Both the position numbers and the translations under genes were made by a program. The notes beneath the pieces are model-generated. The model was not told where the DNA came from, did not search any database, and saw only the letters and a program-made list of their open reading frames with translations. From positions 1 through 62,737 of the forward strand of contig CAJTCG010000019.1 in NCBI GenBank assembly GCA_910574635.1: a stretch of DNA of 62,737 bases, in the 5' to 3' direction. Positions 1 through 8,226 of this stretch are shown here, one piece after another. How positions within the stretch are numbered: the first letter of the stretch is position 1; each line of letters opens with the position of its first letter. The DNA is from Oscillospiraceae bacterium. Lineage in GTDB: Bacteria; Bacillota; Clostridia; Oscillospirales; Oscillospiraceae.

Positions 1-92
1 CGGATACATCGAGAGGTGTACGTCCGGTTCTTGGAGGGGGTTCGACCGAGACCGTCCGCGCAAGCGGATATGGCGCGGTCGTGCCTACCTTA
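1..92 (+). mobile_element. Group II intron 3' end (domains V and VI)
   Basis: The first 35 bases fold like the 3' strand of a group II domain V, GGATAC and GTGTACGTCC around an ATCGAGAG loop, followed by GGTTC. The next segment forms a domain VI-like hairpin (GACCG..GTCCGC-GCAA-GCGGA..CGGTC) and ends in a pyrimidine/A-rich tail near 85-93. The coding sequence that resumes at the GAG codon at 94 is the middle of VirB4. The intron therefore interrupts virB4; its reverse-transcriptase gene, if present, is outside the window. The exact splice site (88-93) is not resolved. Confidence 0.7.
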
Positions 93-93
93 T

Positions 94-1215
94 GAGCTGT
101 TTCAGAGCGGCGGCGAAGCCCTTTACTACGGGCTGAACGCCCTCTCCAATAATCTTATCATGGTGGACAGAAAGGCTCTTAAAAATCCCAATGGCCTGAT
201 CCTCGGCACCCCCGGGAGCGGCAAATCCTTCTCCGCCAAGCGGGAGATTTTGAATGTGTTCCTCATCACGGACGATGACATTCTGATTGCAGACCCGGAG
301 GCCGAGTATTACCCCCTTGTCCAGCGGCTGGACGGACAGGTGATAAAGATTTCCCCCACCAGCAAGCAGTATGTCAATCCGATGGACCTCAACCTGGACT
401 ATTCGGATGATGAAAGCCCGCTGTCTTTGAAGGTGGACTTCCTGCTGTCCTTCTGCGACATTGTTGTGGGCAGTAAAGACGGCCTCCAGCCGGTGGAGAA
501 AACAGTGATTGACCGCTGTGTGCGGCTGGTGTATCAGAAGTACCTCACCGACCCCAGGCCGGAGAATATGCCCATCCTGGAGGATTTGTACGATGCTCTC
601 CGGGCGCAGGAGGAAAAGGAGGCCCAATTCATCGCCACGGCGCTGGAAATCTACGTCACCGGCAGTCTGAACGTGTTCAACCACCGCACTAACGTGGATA
701 TTGACAACCGTATTGTCTGCTATGACATCAAGGAGCTGGGCAAGCAGTTGAAGCAGTTGGGGATGCTGGTCATTCAAGATCAGGTATGGAATCGCGTCAC
801 CGTCAACCGGGCGGCGGGCAAGACCACCCGCTACTATGTGGATGAGTTCCACCTTCTGCTGAAAGGCGAGCTGGCGAGTTGGAGCGTAGAGATTTGGAAA
901 CGGTTCAGAAAATGGGGCGGGATTCCCACCGGCATCACGCAGAACAGCAAGGACCTTCTGGCAAGCCCGGAAATCTCCAATATCCTGGAAAACTCGGACT
1001 TCATCTATATGCTCAATCAGGCGGCGGGAGATCGGAAAATCCTGGCCAAGCAGCTCAACATCAGCCCCCACCAGCTCTCCTACGTCACCCACTCCGGCGA
1101 GGGCGAGGGGCTGCTGTTCTATGGCAACGTGATTCTACCCTTTGTGGACCGTTTCCCGAAGGATACCGAGCTGTATCGCATTATGACAACGAAGCCGCAG
1201 GAAATTTCTGGATAA
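94..1215 (+). CDS. VirB4-type conjugation ATPase, 3' exon
   Basis: This is the C-terminal half of the type IV secretion ATPase that powers transfer across the membrane. It carries a Walker A motif (GTPGSGKSF) and a Walker B-like YYVDEFH. It aligns throughout with the element 2 VirB4 (48038-50395), for example LYYGLNALSNN against LYYGMNALSNN. The N-terminal half is missing because a group II intron ends just before codon 94. An open frame extends left to base 16, but that stretch is intron sequence and not a real start. Splicing would be needed to make the full protein. The gene is followed 21 bases later by the coiled-coil gene at 1237. Confidence 0.85.
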   Translation, partial: ELFQSGGEALYYGLNALSNNLIMVDRKALKNPNGLILGTPGSGKSFSAKREILNVFLITDDDILIADPEAEYYPLVQRLDGQVIKISPTSKQYVNPMDLNLDYSDDESPLSLKVDFLLSFCDIVVGSKDGLQPVEKTVIDRCVRLVYQKYLTDPRPENMPILEDLYDALRAQEEKEAQFIATALEIYVTGSLNVFNHRTNVDIDNRIVCYDIKELGKQLKQLGMLVIQDQVWNRVTVNRAAGKTTRYYVDEFHLLLKGELASWSVEIWKRFRKWGGIPTGITQNSKDLLASPEISNILENSDFIYMLNQAAGDRKILAKQLNISPHQLSYVTHSGEGEGLLFYGNVILPFVDRFPKDTELYRIMTTKPQEISG

Positions 1216-1236
1216 GATGTGGGAGGTAATTTGTAT

Positions 1237-2028
1237 ATGGATTTTTTGAAGGACCATGAAGCGGTTCAACAGATGCTCTGTTTAATGAGAGAAAACGGAA
1301 AAGGCGAAGAAGCAGAGGAATTTTTGTGGCTGATTGAATGTGTAGACAATATGGAACAGCAGTACAGCTCGGTACTGGCAGAGTTGCAGGAGATCAGGAA
1401 ACAGTTGGAGCAGACCCAAGTCCCGGAGCAGGCATCTATGAAGGACCAGGTGCTTGATGCGCTCCAGGCTGTGCAGGAAAAGTTGGAGCAGGCCCGCAAT
1501 CAGCTCACTGCTGTAAAGGACAAGATCATTTCTTGGACAAAAAATACTTTAGAGGATGTCAAGCGGTTAGGTATCACCGCCTTGGACACAGCGATTTCCA
1601 CCCTGGGCGTTCAAACCATGCTGAAATCTATGGAGGATAAAACCTTTGATTCGATGCAGGACATCCAGGCGTCTATTAGAAAAGTGGAAACCATTGGAGA
1701 GGAACTGCGAAGCGCAGGCGCTCATTTGAAAAACGCCGGACATACTGCCATAGGCAGGGAGACCCAACAGGTGGATGGCGGTCAGGTAGGGCGGTTTGAG
1801 ACCGCTGTTCTGTCCCCAATGCGTGCAATCCATTCCGTGCTTGCCGACATGAACCGCATAATCTATTCGGCGGAAGATGCTGTGGATGAATTAAAGGAAG
1901 CAGCGGAGCAGTGTCGTGGAAAACATGAGAAACCCTCTGTTCGCCAACAGTTGGAGCAGAAAAAAGTGGAAAATGCTGCTATTTCTACCCCTAAACCTGG
2001 CAAGAAATTGAAAGGGACAGAACGGTGA
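1237..2028 (+). CDS. Coiled-coil conjugation protein (DUF6674-like)
   Basis: This 263-residue protein is rich in Glu, Gln, Lys and Ala, with predicted coiled coil over residues 30-110 and again near 150-180. It has no signal peptide or clear membrane segment. The start at 1237 follows a GGGAGGT ribosome-binding site at 1221-1227 with good spacing; an upstream GTG at 1219 has none. It sits between virB4 and the NlpC/P60 gene and overlaps the latter by four bases (GTGA), which suggests translational coupling. Element 2 lacks it at this position. The family assignment is from memory of similar ICE proteins and is tentative; the function is unknown. Confidence 0.65.
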   Translation: MDFLKDHEAVQQMLCLMRENGKGEEAEEFLWLIECVDNMEQQYSSVLAELQEIRKQLEQTQVPEQASMKDQVLDALQAVQEKLEQARNQLTAVKDKIISWTKNTLEDVKRLGITALDTAISTLGVQTMLKSMEDKTFDSMQDIQASIRKVETIGEELRSAGAHLKNAGHTAIGRETQQVDGGQVGRFETAVLSPMRAIHSVLADMNRIIYSAEDAVDELKEAAEQCRGKHEKPSVRQQLEQKKVENAAISTPKPGKKLKGTER

Positions 2029-3716
2029 GCCGACCTAAAAATCCCCGTCTCCAATTTACCGATGCCGAGCGTGGAGACCCCCGGCTGAAGGAACATATTC
2101 GCCGTGCGGACAAAGCGGCGGATCAGGCGGACGCGGCGCGTAAGAAGGTGCCGAAGAAGAAAAAGCCGGTCAAGCAGCGCACTGTGGACCCCGCCACTGG
2201 CAAGGCCAAGACCCGCCTGCGGTTTGAGGAAGTGGACAAGCCCGCGCCGGTCTCCAAGCTGACCCACGCCGTTCAAGCTGCCCCGGTCCATGCGGCGGCG
2301 GGTACGGTCCATCGGAAGATCAGCGAGACAGAGCATGATAACGTGGGCGTGGAGAGCGCCCACCGGCTGGAAGAATCCGCCGAGGGCGGGGCGCGTCTGG
2401 CGGCGCACTCTTGCCGTTCCCAAAAGCTGCGCCCCTACCGGGAGGCGGCAAAAGCGGAGCGGAAATTGGAACAGGCCAATGTGAATGTGCTGTATCAAAA
2501 GCATATCCGGCAAAATCCCCAGCTTGCCAGTAACCCAGTCTCCCGTTGGCAGCAGAAACGAGCCATCAGGAAACAGTACGCCGCCGCCAAACGTGCGGGG
2601 CAGTCTGCCGGTTCCACGGTCAAAACTGCGGAGAACGTGGCAAAGGCCGCAAAAAAGGCGGCAGAGGAAACGAAAAAGACCGCAGGCTTTATCTGGCGGC
2701 ACAAAAAGGGCTTTCTCATTGTGATCGGCCTGTTTCTGGTGGTGTGCATCTTCCTCAATGGGATGTCCTCCTGCTCCATGCTGGCGGAGGGCGTCATGTC
2801 CGGGCTGGGCGGCTCCACCCACCCCTCCAGCGACGAGGCCATGCTGGGCGCGGAGGCGGCTTATGCCGGGATGGAAAACGAGCTGCAAAGCTACCTGGAC
2901 AGCTATGAGAGTACCCACGACTATGACGAGTACAGCTATGACCTGGACGAAATCGGCCATGACCCCTATGTGCTGATGGCGCTGCTCAACGCCTACCACC
3001 GGGGCGGCTGGACGCTGGAACAGGTGCAGGGGACCCTGGAAATGCTCTTTGAGCGTCAGTACACCCTCACGGAAACGGTGACGGTGGAGACCCGCTATAA
3101 CGATGATGATGAACCATATGAATACTCCATCTGTACAGTGACGCTGGACAACTTTGACCTGTCCCATCTGCCCGTCTATTTGCTGGACGAGGAGGGGATG
3201 AACATTTACGCCGTGTATATTGCCACCCTGGGCAACCGGCCCGACCTGTTCCCCGCCAGCGAATACCCCAACGTATCCCAGCGGCAGGACTATCTGGACT
3301 ATGATGTACCCCCGGAGGCTTTGGAGGATGAGGTTTTCGCGGCAATGCTGGCCGAAGCCGAGAAATATCTTGGCTATCCCTATGTTTGGGGCGGCAGTTC
3401 TCCCTCTACCTCCTTTGATTGCTCCGGCTTTGTAAGCTGGGTTATCAATCACTCCGGCTGGAACTATGGGCGGCTGGGGGCGCAGGGTCTTTGCAACATC
3501 TGCACCCCGGTTTCCCCCGCCAACGCCCGCCCCGGCGATCTGGTATTTTTCAAGTACACCTATAACGCGCCCAACCCGGACGGCGTGACCCATTGCGGCA
3601 TCTATGTAGGCAACGGCATGATGATCCACTGTGGGTCCCCGATTTCCTACGCCAACCTCAATACATCCTACTGGCAAGCTCACTTTTACTGTTACGGCAG
3701 ACTTCCAGAACCATAA
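2025..3716 (+). CDS. NlpC/P60 cell-wall hydrolase of the transfer apparatus (CD1108-like)
   Basis: This 563-residue protein has a basic, Ala/Lys-rich cytoplasmic N-terminus (about 1-225), one transmembrane segment (about 228-250) and an extracellular part ending in an NlpC/P60 domain (about 445-563). The catalytic Cys lies in FDCSGFVSW and the His in THCGIYVG. Such proteins open peptidoglycan so the conjugation channel can cross the wall. The GTG start overlaps the previous stop by four bases. The homologue in element 2 is 46330-48051, with the same domain order. Confidence 0.9.
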   Translation: MSRPKNPRLQFTDAERGDPRLKEHIRRADKAADQADAARKKVPKKKKPVKQRTVDPATGKAKTRLRFEEVDKPAPVSKLTHAVQAAPVHAAAGTVHRKISETEHDNVGVESAHRLEESAEGGARLAAHSCRSQKLRPYREAAKAERKLEQANVNVLYQKHIRQNPQLASNPVSRWQQKRAIRKQYAAAKRAGQSAGSTVKTAENVAKAAKKAAEETKKTAGFIWRHKKGFLIVIGLFLVVCIFLNGMSSCSMLAEGVMSGLGGSTHPSSDEAMLGAEAAYAGMENELQSYLDSYESTHDYDEYSYDLDEIGHDPYVLMALLNAYHRGGWTLEQVQGTLEMLFERQYTLTETVTVETRYNDDDEPYEYSICTVTLDNFDLSHLPVYLLDEEGMNIYAVYIATLGNRPDLFPASEYPNVSQRQDYLDYDVPPEALEDEVFAAMLAEAEKYLGYPYVWGGSSPSTSFDCSGFVSWVINHSGWNYGRLGAQGLCNICTPVSPANARPGDLVFFKYTYNAPNPDGVTHCGIYVGNGMMIHCGSPISYANLNTSYWQAHFYCYGRLPEP

Positions 3717-3730
3717 AAGGAGGGAATTTT

Positions 3731-3967
3731 ATGAACCCGAAAATCAAGAAAATCAACACGGAATATGAGAAAAACGCCGCCAAGATTACCGAGCTGCAAG
3801 CGCGGCAGGAGGAACTGGCAAAGCAGCGCACCGAGCTGGAAAACCTGGACATCATCGGCCTTGTGCGGAGCATGGGCCTGGACCCGGACCAGCTTGCCGC
3901 GCTCATTCACAACGCCCAGCCCGGTGCGCCGGTGGGAGAGGGGGACAGCAGCCATGAGAACGTCTAA
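3731..3967 (+). CDS. DUF4315 family small coiled-coil protein
   Basis: This 78-residue protein begins MNPKIKKINTEYEKN and is a single coiled coil followed by a short segment (GLVRSMGLDPDQL) typical of DUF4315 in ICEs. Its start is preceded by AAGGAGGGAATTTT. It overlaps the following DUF4366 gene by 14 bases. The pair is kept in the same order in element 2 (46066-46314). Its role in transfer is not known. Confidence 0.85.
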   Translation: MNPKIKKINTEYEKNAAKITELQARQEELAKQRTELENLDIIGLVRSMGLDPDQLAALIHNAQPGAPVGEGDSSHENV

Positions 3968-4742
3968 GCGGCGCATCCTGTCTATGGTGCTGGCGCTGAT
4001 GCTGTGCTTCTCCGTCCTCCCTGTCACCGCCTTTGCGGGCGGCGGGCCGGAGGACGGCAGCGACAAGGTGCTGGAATACTGGAACCAGGATTCCACGCCT
4101 CCCCAGGACACCCAGCAGACGGATCAGCAGACAGGCCAGCCTGCCACCGGCCAACAGTCCCAGCAGGGGGAACCGCTGTCCGTGGACAGCGAGTTTTTCA
4201 CCCGCGATCTGCTTTACAGCAAGGACACTCATAAGCAGTTTATCACCGTGGAGGGCCGGGACGGGAATATTTTTTACATTCTGATCGACTATGACGCCCC
4301 GGTGAACGAGGATGAGGAACAGTACAAGACGTATTTTCTGAACAAAGTGGACGAGGCAGACCTGTCCGCGCTGGTGGAGCAGGGCGAACCCGCCGCCTGC
4401 ATCTGCACCGACAAATGCCATGCCGGGGCGGTCAATACCGCCTGCCCGGTCTGTTCCGTCAACATGACTGAGTGCGCGGGTAAAGAGCCGGAGCCGGAAA
4501 AGAAGGAGGACCCGGCAGAAACTGACACCGGGCCTGACCCGGAGCCGGAGAAAAAGGGCGGCGTCAATGGGATGCTGGCTGTGGCGCTGGCGGTGGCCCT
4601 GGCTGGCGGCGGCGCGGTCTATTTCTTGAAATTCAAGAAGAAAAAGCCCGATACCAAGGGCAGCGCCGACCTGGAGGACTACGATTACGGCGATGAGGAC
4701 GAGTATGAGGACGGCGGCGTAGAGGATGAGGGGGACGAATGA
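3954..4742 (+). CDS. DUF4366 family exported, membrane-anchored protein
   Basis: This 262-residue protein has a Sec signal peptide (cleavage near VTAFA-GGG), an extracellular domain of about 120 residues, a Pro/Glu linker, a transmembrane helix near residue 205-225 and a very acidic cytoplasmic tail. This copy has a cysteine cluster (CICTDKCHAG...CPVCS) absent from the element 2 homologue at 45413-46066; it could bind metal or form disulfides. It overlaps its neighbours on both sides and belongs to the transfer operon. It may be a surface accessory of the secretion channel. Confidence 0.8.
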   Translation: MRTSKRRILSMVLALMLCFSVLPVTAFAGGGPEDGSDKVLEYWNQDSTPPQDTQQTDQQTGQPATGQQSQQGEPLSVDSEFFTRDLLYSKDTHKQFITVEGRDGNIFYILIDYDAPVNEDEEQYKTYFLNKVDEADLSALVEQGEPAACICTDKCHAGAVNTACPVCSVNMTECAGKEPEPEKKEDPAETDTGPDPEPEKKGGVNGMLAVALAVALAGGGAVYFLKFKKKKPDTKGSADLEDYDYGDEDEYEDGGVEDEGDE

Positions 4743-4939
4743 GATATTTTACATCCAATCCCCTGGAACGCCTGATGATGCAGGCCCCTCCGCCCCGGCA
4801 GGAGCTGCGGGCCAAGCCAGCGCCGCCCAAGGACCACCCCTGCCACGGCTGTAAACGCTGCGGCGAGAGCTGCGTCCTGCCCTGTTACCGGGGTGTGGAA
4901 GTCATACCGCCCATTCCGGACCGTGCCCGGTCCCGGTAG
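4739..4939 (+). CDS. Small Cys-rich conjugation protein
   Basis: This 66-residue protein has the pattern CHGCKRCGESCVLPC, a likely small metal-binding knuckle. It overlaps the DUF4366 stop by four bases (ATGA). A positional counterpart with a similar Cys pattern (CEGCPYWRGLRCVTC) follows DUF4366 in element 2 (45231-45416). The position and cysteines are conserved while the rest is not. The function is unknown. Confidence 0.65.
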   Translation: MRYFTSNPLERLMMQAPPPRQELRAKPAPPKDHPCHGCKRCGESCVLPCYRGVEVIPPIPDRARSR

Positions 4940-4958
4940 CAATATCAATCGAACAAAC

Positions 4959-4990
4959 AAGCGGCCCCGCTTCAATTTGCGGGGCCGCTT
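4959..4990 (+). terminator. Bidirectional terminator-like hairpin
   Basis: A perfect 12-bp stem (AAGCGGCCCCGC / GCGGGGCCGCTT) with an 8-base loop lies between the end of the transfer operon and the convergent toxin gene. It is well placed to stop transcription from both sides. Confidence 0.75.
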
Positions 4991-4991
4991 G

Positions 4992-5318
4992 TCATTCAAA
5001 AAACGAGGTTTTAAGCAATTTGGGATAGTCTGTTGCGCCATGAGCGATATGGTAAATCACTATGGTATCTCCCAGCAGGCGGTAAATAATCAAATATTTG
5101 CTCGCCAGAATGTAGCGATACCCGGCAGCGCTTAACAGATCATCCCGGATCGGTGGCCCGGATAACGGAAAACACATCAACTGTTCCATCGCATCGTAAA
5201 TTTTATCCGTTATTCTGCGGGCTGACTGCACCCCGGAAAGTGCCATATGTACCCGCGCAATTTCTTCCAATTCCGCTTGAGCGGGAGGGAGAATGTCCAG
5301 GTTATACGTTTTGTCCAT
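4992..5318 (-). CDS. ParE/RelE-family toxin
   Basis: This 108-residue protein shows the RelE/ParE fold signature: an N-terminal Y.L..L..A..EL.EI helix pair and a C-terminal GYRYILASKYLIIYRL / IYHIAHG strand pair. It overlaps the upstream antitoxin gene by 17 bases. Members inhibit gyrase or cut mRNA; which of these applies cannot be read from the sequence. The module lies against the direction of the transfer genes and is probably a stabilising insertion. Confidence 0.85.
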   Translation of the reverse strand: MDKTYNLDILPPAQAELEEIARVHMALSGVQSARRITDKIYDAMEQLMCFPLSGPPIRDDLLSAAGYRYILASKYLIIYRLLGDTIVIYHIAHGATDYPKLLKTSFFE

Positions 5319-5571
5319 AGATTTCCTCCAAACGCTTACGGGATTCTTCTATGGAAACGGCAGGCTGTCCAGATAACCGGGACTGTTCCGCAGCCGCCAG
5401 CTTTGCCCGCAGTTTCAAAACCTCCTCGCGGCGCTCAAAAGCATCTATGCTCATAATCACCAAATCCCCCTCTCCATTTTTGGTAATGTAGATGGGCATA
5501 TCTTCTTTATGCGCTAAATCGGAAATAGAACCGTAATCGTTTCGCAAAGCGGTTGATGGTTTAATAATCAT
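5302..5571 (-). CDS. Phd/YefM-like antitoxin
   Basis: This 89-residue protein starts MIIKPSTALRNDYGSISDLA and continues IYITKNGEGDLVIMSIDAFE, the usual Phd/YefM DNA-binding N-terminus. It has a charged C-terminal helix that would wrap the toxin. It is the first gene of a two-gene operon with the toxin at 4992-5318. A palindrome overlapping its promoter (5595-5610) is the likely autoregulatory operator. Confidence 0.85.
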   Translation of the reverse strand: MIIKPSTALRNDYGSISDLAHKEDMPIYITKNGEGDLVIMSIDAFERREEVLKLRAKLAAAEQSRLSGQPAVSIEESRKRLEEIYGQNV

Positions 5572-5594
5572 GGCGCAGCCTCCTTCTATGATTC

Positions 5595-5630
5595 TGATAG
5601 TATTCTATCATTATTGTCTCGAAAATTCAA
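5595..5630 (-). promoter_or_regulatory. Toxin-antitoxin promoter and operator
   Basis: On the minus strand a TTGAAT -35 box (5630-5625) and a TAGAAT -10 box (5607-5602) are 17 bases apart. The palindrome TGATAG-TATT-CTATCA (5595-5610) covers the -10 box, as expected for repression by the antitoxin complex. A further TGATAG half-site occurs near 5649, just before topB. Confidence 0.6.
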
Positions 5631-5665
5631 CCCAATATTCTGAAATTTGATAGGAGCGTGATTTT

Positions 5666-7711
5666 ATGTATCGCCTTGTGATTGCGGAGAAGCCCTCGGT
5701 TGCTATGAGTATTGCCAAGGTGCTGGGGGCCACAGCCCGGAAGGAGGGCCACATAGAAGGCGGCGGCTGGCTGATAAGCTGGTGCATCGGGCATCTGGCG
5801 GGGCTGGCCGAGCCTGCCGTCTACAACCCCAGCTATGACAAGTGGCGACGGGAGGATTTGCCTATCCTGCCGGAAAGCTGGCGGTTTACCATCGGCAAGG
5901 ATAAACGGGAGCAGTTTGACGTTCTGCGGACGCTGCTGCGCCGGGAGGATGTGTCGGAGGTGGTGAACGCCTGTGACGCAGGCCGGGAGGGAGAGCTGAT
6001 CTTCCGCACCGCCTACCATCTGGCGGGCTGTACCAAGCCCATGAAACGGCTGTGGATTTCCAGCATGGAGGACAGCGCTATCCGGGAGGGCTTCGACAAC
6101 CTCCGCCCCGGCAGCGACTATGACGGCCTGCACCAAGCCGCCCTGTGCCGCCAAAAGGCCGATTGGCTGGTGGGCATCAACGCCACGCGGCTGTTTTCGG
6201 TGCTGTATGGCCGGACACTGAACATTGGACGCGTTATGTCCCCCACTCTGGCCCTCATCGCCCAGCGGGAGGCGGAGATCGCCGCCTTTGAGCCGGTTCC
6301 GTTCTACACGGTGGAGCTGGCCTGCGGCGGTATGACCCTCACCGGGGAGCGGATCAGCGGCAAAGAGGGCGCCGCCGCCATCGCCACCGCCTGTGAGGGC
6401 AGCACCGTCACCATTCAGACGGTGGAACGCCGGGAGAAGTCGGAAAAGGCCCCAGCCCTCTATGACCTGACCACTCTCCAGCGGGACGCCAACCGCATTT
6501 TAGGCTATACCGCCCAGGAGACGCTGGACTATTTGCAGGCCCTCTATGAGAAAAAACTGTGTACTTATCCACGGACGGACAGCCGGTATCTTACGGATGA
6601 TATGGAGAACGCCGTCCCCAATCTGGTGTCCATCGCAGCCACGCTCTGCGGAGTAAAGGCGGCGGGGGCCGTATCAGCGGCCCAGGTATGCAGCAGCAAA
6701 AAAGTTTCCGACCATCACGCGATTGTTCCCACGCCCAGCGCCGCCACCGTTGACCTCGCCTCGCTCCCCCTGGGAGAGCGGGAAATCCTGCGGCTGGTGT
6801 CGCTGGGGCTGGTCCGGGCGGTCTGTCCGCCCTATCGGTACGCGGAGACCAGCCTGACGGCGGAGTGCGGCGGGCAAACCTTCACTGTCAAAGGAAAAGC
6901 GGTGCTGGACATGGGCTGGCGGGCCTGTGCCGCACTCCCCAAGGACGCCGCCCTGCCGGACGGTCTGGCAGAGAACCAGACGCTGGCGGTGGATACCGTT
7001 CAGGTGAAGGAGGGGAAAACAACACCGCCCAAGCATTTCACCGAGGACACTATCCTCCAAAGTATGGAGACTGCCGGTGCTGGGGAGATGCCGGAAGATA
7101 TGGAACGGCGCGGCATCGGCACCCCCGCCACCCGCGCCGCCATCCTGGAAAAGCTGGTGGACACAGGGCTTGTGGAACGGAAGAAAGCCAAGAAGATCAC
7201 CAGCCTCCTGCCCACCCAGGCGGGCAGCTCCCTTGTCACTGTTCTGCCGGAGGTCCTGCAATCCCCCCTGCTCACCGCCGATTGGGAACAGCGGCTGGGC
7301 GAAGTGGAACGCGGAGAGCTGTCCCCGGAGGACTTCATGGCCGGGATTGCCGCTATGGTGGATGAGCTGGTGAAAACGTACCGGCCTGTCCCCGGCGCGG
7401 CGGTGCTGTTCCCCTCGGACAAAGAGGCCGTCGGCCCCTGCCCCCGCTGCGGCGGCGCTGTGACCGAAAGCAAAAAGGGCTTTTTCTGTGAAAATCGGGA
7501 GTGCCGCTTTGTCCTGTGGAAAGACAGCAAGTTTTTCACCGCCAAGAAAAAGACGCTCACCAAGGCCACCGCTGCCGCCCTGCTGAAGAAGGGCCGGATG
7601 AAGCTCACCGGCTGTTTCTCGGAGAAAACCGGGAAAACCTATGATGCCACGGTGGTGCTGGAGGACGATGGGACCAAGACGAATTATAAGCTGGTGTTCG
7701 GCAATGGATAA
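5666..7711 (+). CDS. topB: DNA topoisomerase III (type IA)
   Basis: This 681-residue protein opens with a Toprim domain (IAEKPSVA near residue 6 and CDAGREGELIFR near 110). The active-site Tyr is in CTYPRTDSRYL (about residue 300). A C-terminal zinc ribbon (CPRCGG...C..REC) begins near residue 590. ICE-borne TopB enzymes relax or decatenate DNA during conjugative replication. The start follows GGAGCGTGATTTT. The stop overlaps the next gene by eight bases. No homologue is present in the visible part of element 2. Confidence 0.95.
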   Translation: MYRLVIAEKPSVAMSIAKVLGATARKEGHIEGGGWLISWCIGHLAGLAEPAVYNPSYDKWRREDLPILPESWRFTIGKDKREQFDVLRTLLRREDVSEVVNACDAGREGELIFRTAYHLAGCTKPMKRLWISSMEDSAIREGFDNLRPGSDYDGLHQAALCRQKADWLVGINATRLFSVLYGRTLNIGRVMSPTLALIAQREAEIAAFEPVPFYTVELACGGMTLTGERISGKEGAAAIATACEGSTVTIQTVERREKSEKAPALYDLTTLQRDANRILGYTAQETLDYLQALYEKKLCTYPRTDSRYLTDDMENAVPNLVSIAATLCGVKAAGAVSAAQVCSSKKVSDHHAIVPTPSAATVDLASLPLGEREILRLVSLGLVRAVCPPYRYAETSLTAECGGQTFTVKGKAVLDMGWRACAALPKDAALPDGLAENQTLAVDTVQVKEGKTTPPKHFTEDTILQSMETAGAGEMPEDMERRGIGTPATRAAILEKLVDTGLVERKKAKKITSLLPTQAGSSLVTVLPEVLQSPLLTADWEQRLGEVERGELSPEDFMAGIAAMVDELVKTYRPVPGAAVLFPSDKEAVGPCPRCGGAVTESKKGFFCENRECRFVLWKDSKFFTAKKKTLTKATAAALLKKGRMKLTGCFSEKTGKTYDATVVLEDDGTKTNYKLVFGNG

Positions 7712-8069
7712 GCTGCCCCGGATGGATGACAGCCAGTTCCGGCGGGCAAGAAAGCTCATCCGCCGCCTGTGCGCCAACTGCGAGGGCGGAAACTGCCTCC
7801 TGTTGGACGATGGGGACCCCTGCCCCTGTCCGCAGATGATTTCCAACACCTTAATCTGCAAATACTTCCGCGCCGCCGTCCTGCCAGCGGACCAGGAGCT
7901 GCACGGGGAGATCATGGCGGCACGGCCCGTCAAAAGCTGCTGTATCTGCGGCGCACCGATTTTCTCACGTTCCAATTCGGTGAAATACTGCCCTGCCTGC
8001 GCCGCCAGGGAACGCCGCAGACGGGACCGGGAGCGGAAAGCAAAAGCGGCCTCGCACTTCCGCAAATAG
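7704..8069 (+). CDS. Cysteine-rich VLP family protein
   Basis: This 121-residue protein carries the family signature CKYFRAAVLP preceded by CANCEGGNCLL and followed by a zinc-finger-like CCICGAPIF..YCPACA. The basic tail suggests nucleic-acid binding. The element 2 homologue (44873-45226) shares CRYFRAAVLP and the Cys pairs. It overlaps topB by eight bases. The function is unknown. Confidence 0.8.
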   Translation: MDKLPRMDDSQFRRARKLIRRLCANCEGGNCLLLDDGDPCPCPQMISNTLICKYFRAAVLPADQELHGEIMAARPVKSCCICGAPIFSRSNSVKYCPACAARERRRRDRERKAKAASHFRK

Positions 8070-8173
8070 AGGGCTGGAAAGCCTTGCGGCACAACGCTTT
8101 CAAAACGTCAAACCGCCCAGGGACGTAACTTTGCCCTCGGAGGGCCAAAATTGACTTCTACTTGCGGAATTTT

Positions 8174-8199
8174 GCCCCGCACGGTTTCCTGTGCGGGGC
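8174..8199 (+). terminator. Hairpin before the ArdC-like gene
   Basis: A 9-bp GC stem (GCCCCGCAC / GTGCGGGGC) with an 8-base loop lies in the 157-base gap between the Cys-rich VLP gene and the next gene, 12 bases before its AAGGAG. There is no good T-run. It may be an attenuator or an mRNA-stabilising structure. Confidence 0.35.
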
Positions 8200-8226
8200 C
8201 ATTTTGAAGAAAGGAGATTTTTTGCC

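Noticed and set aside
1863..3683. Long open frame (over 600 codons) on the minus strand
   Set aside because: It is antisense to the NlpC/P60 and coiled-coil genes; GC-rich codon use opens the opposite strand. It has no ribosome-binding site or recognisable domain.
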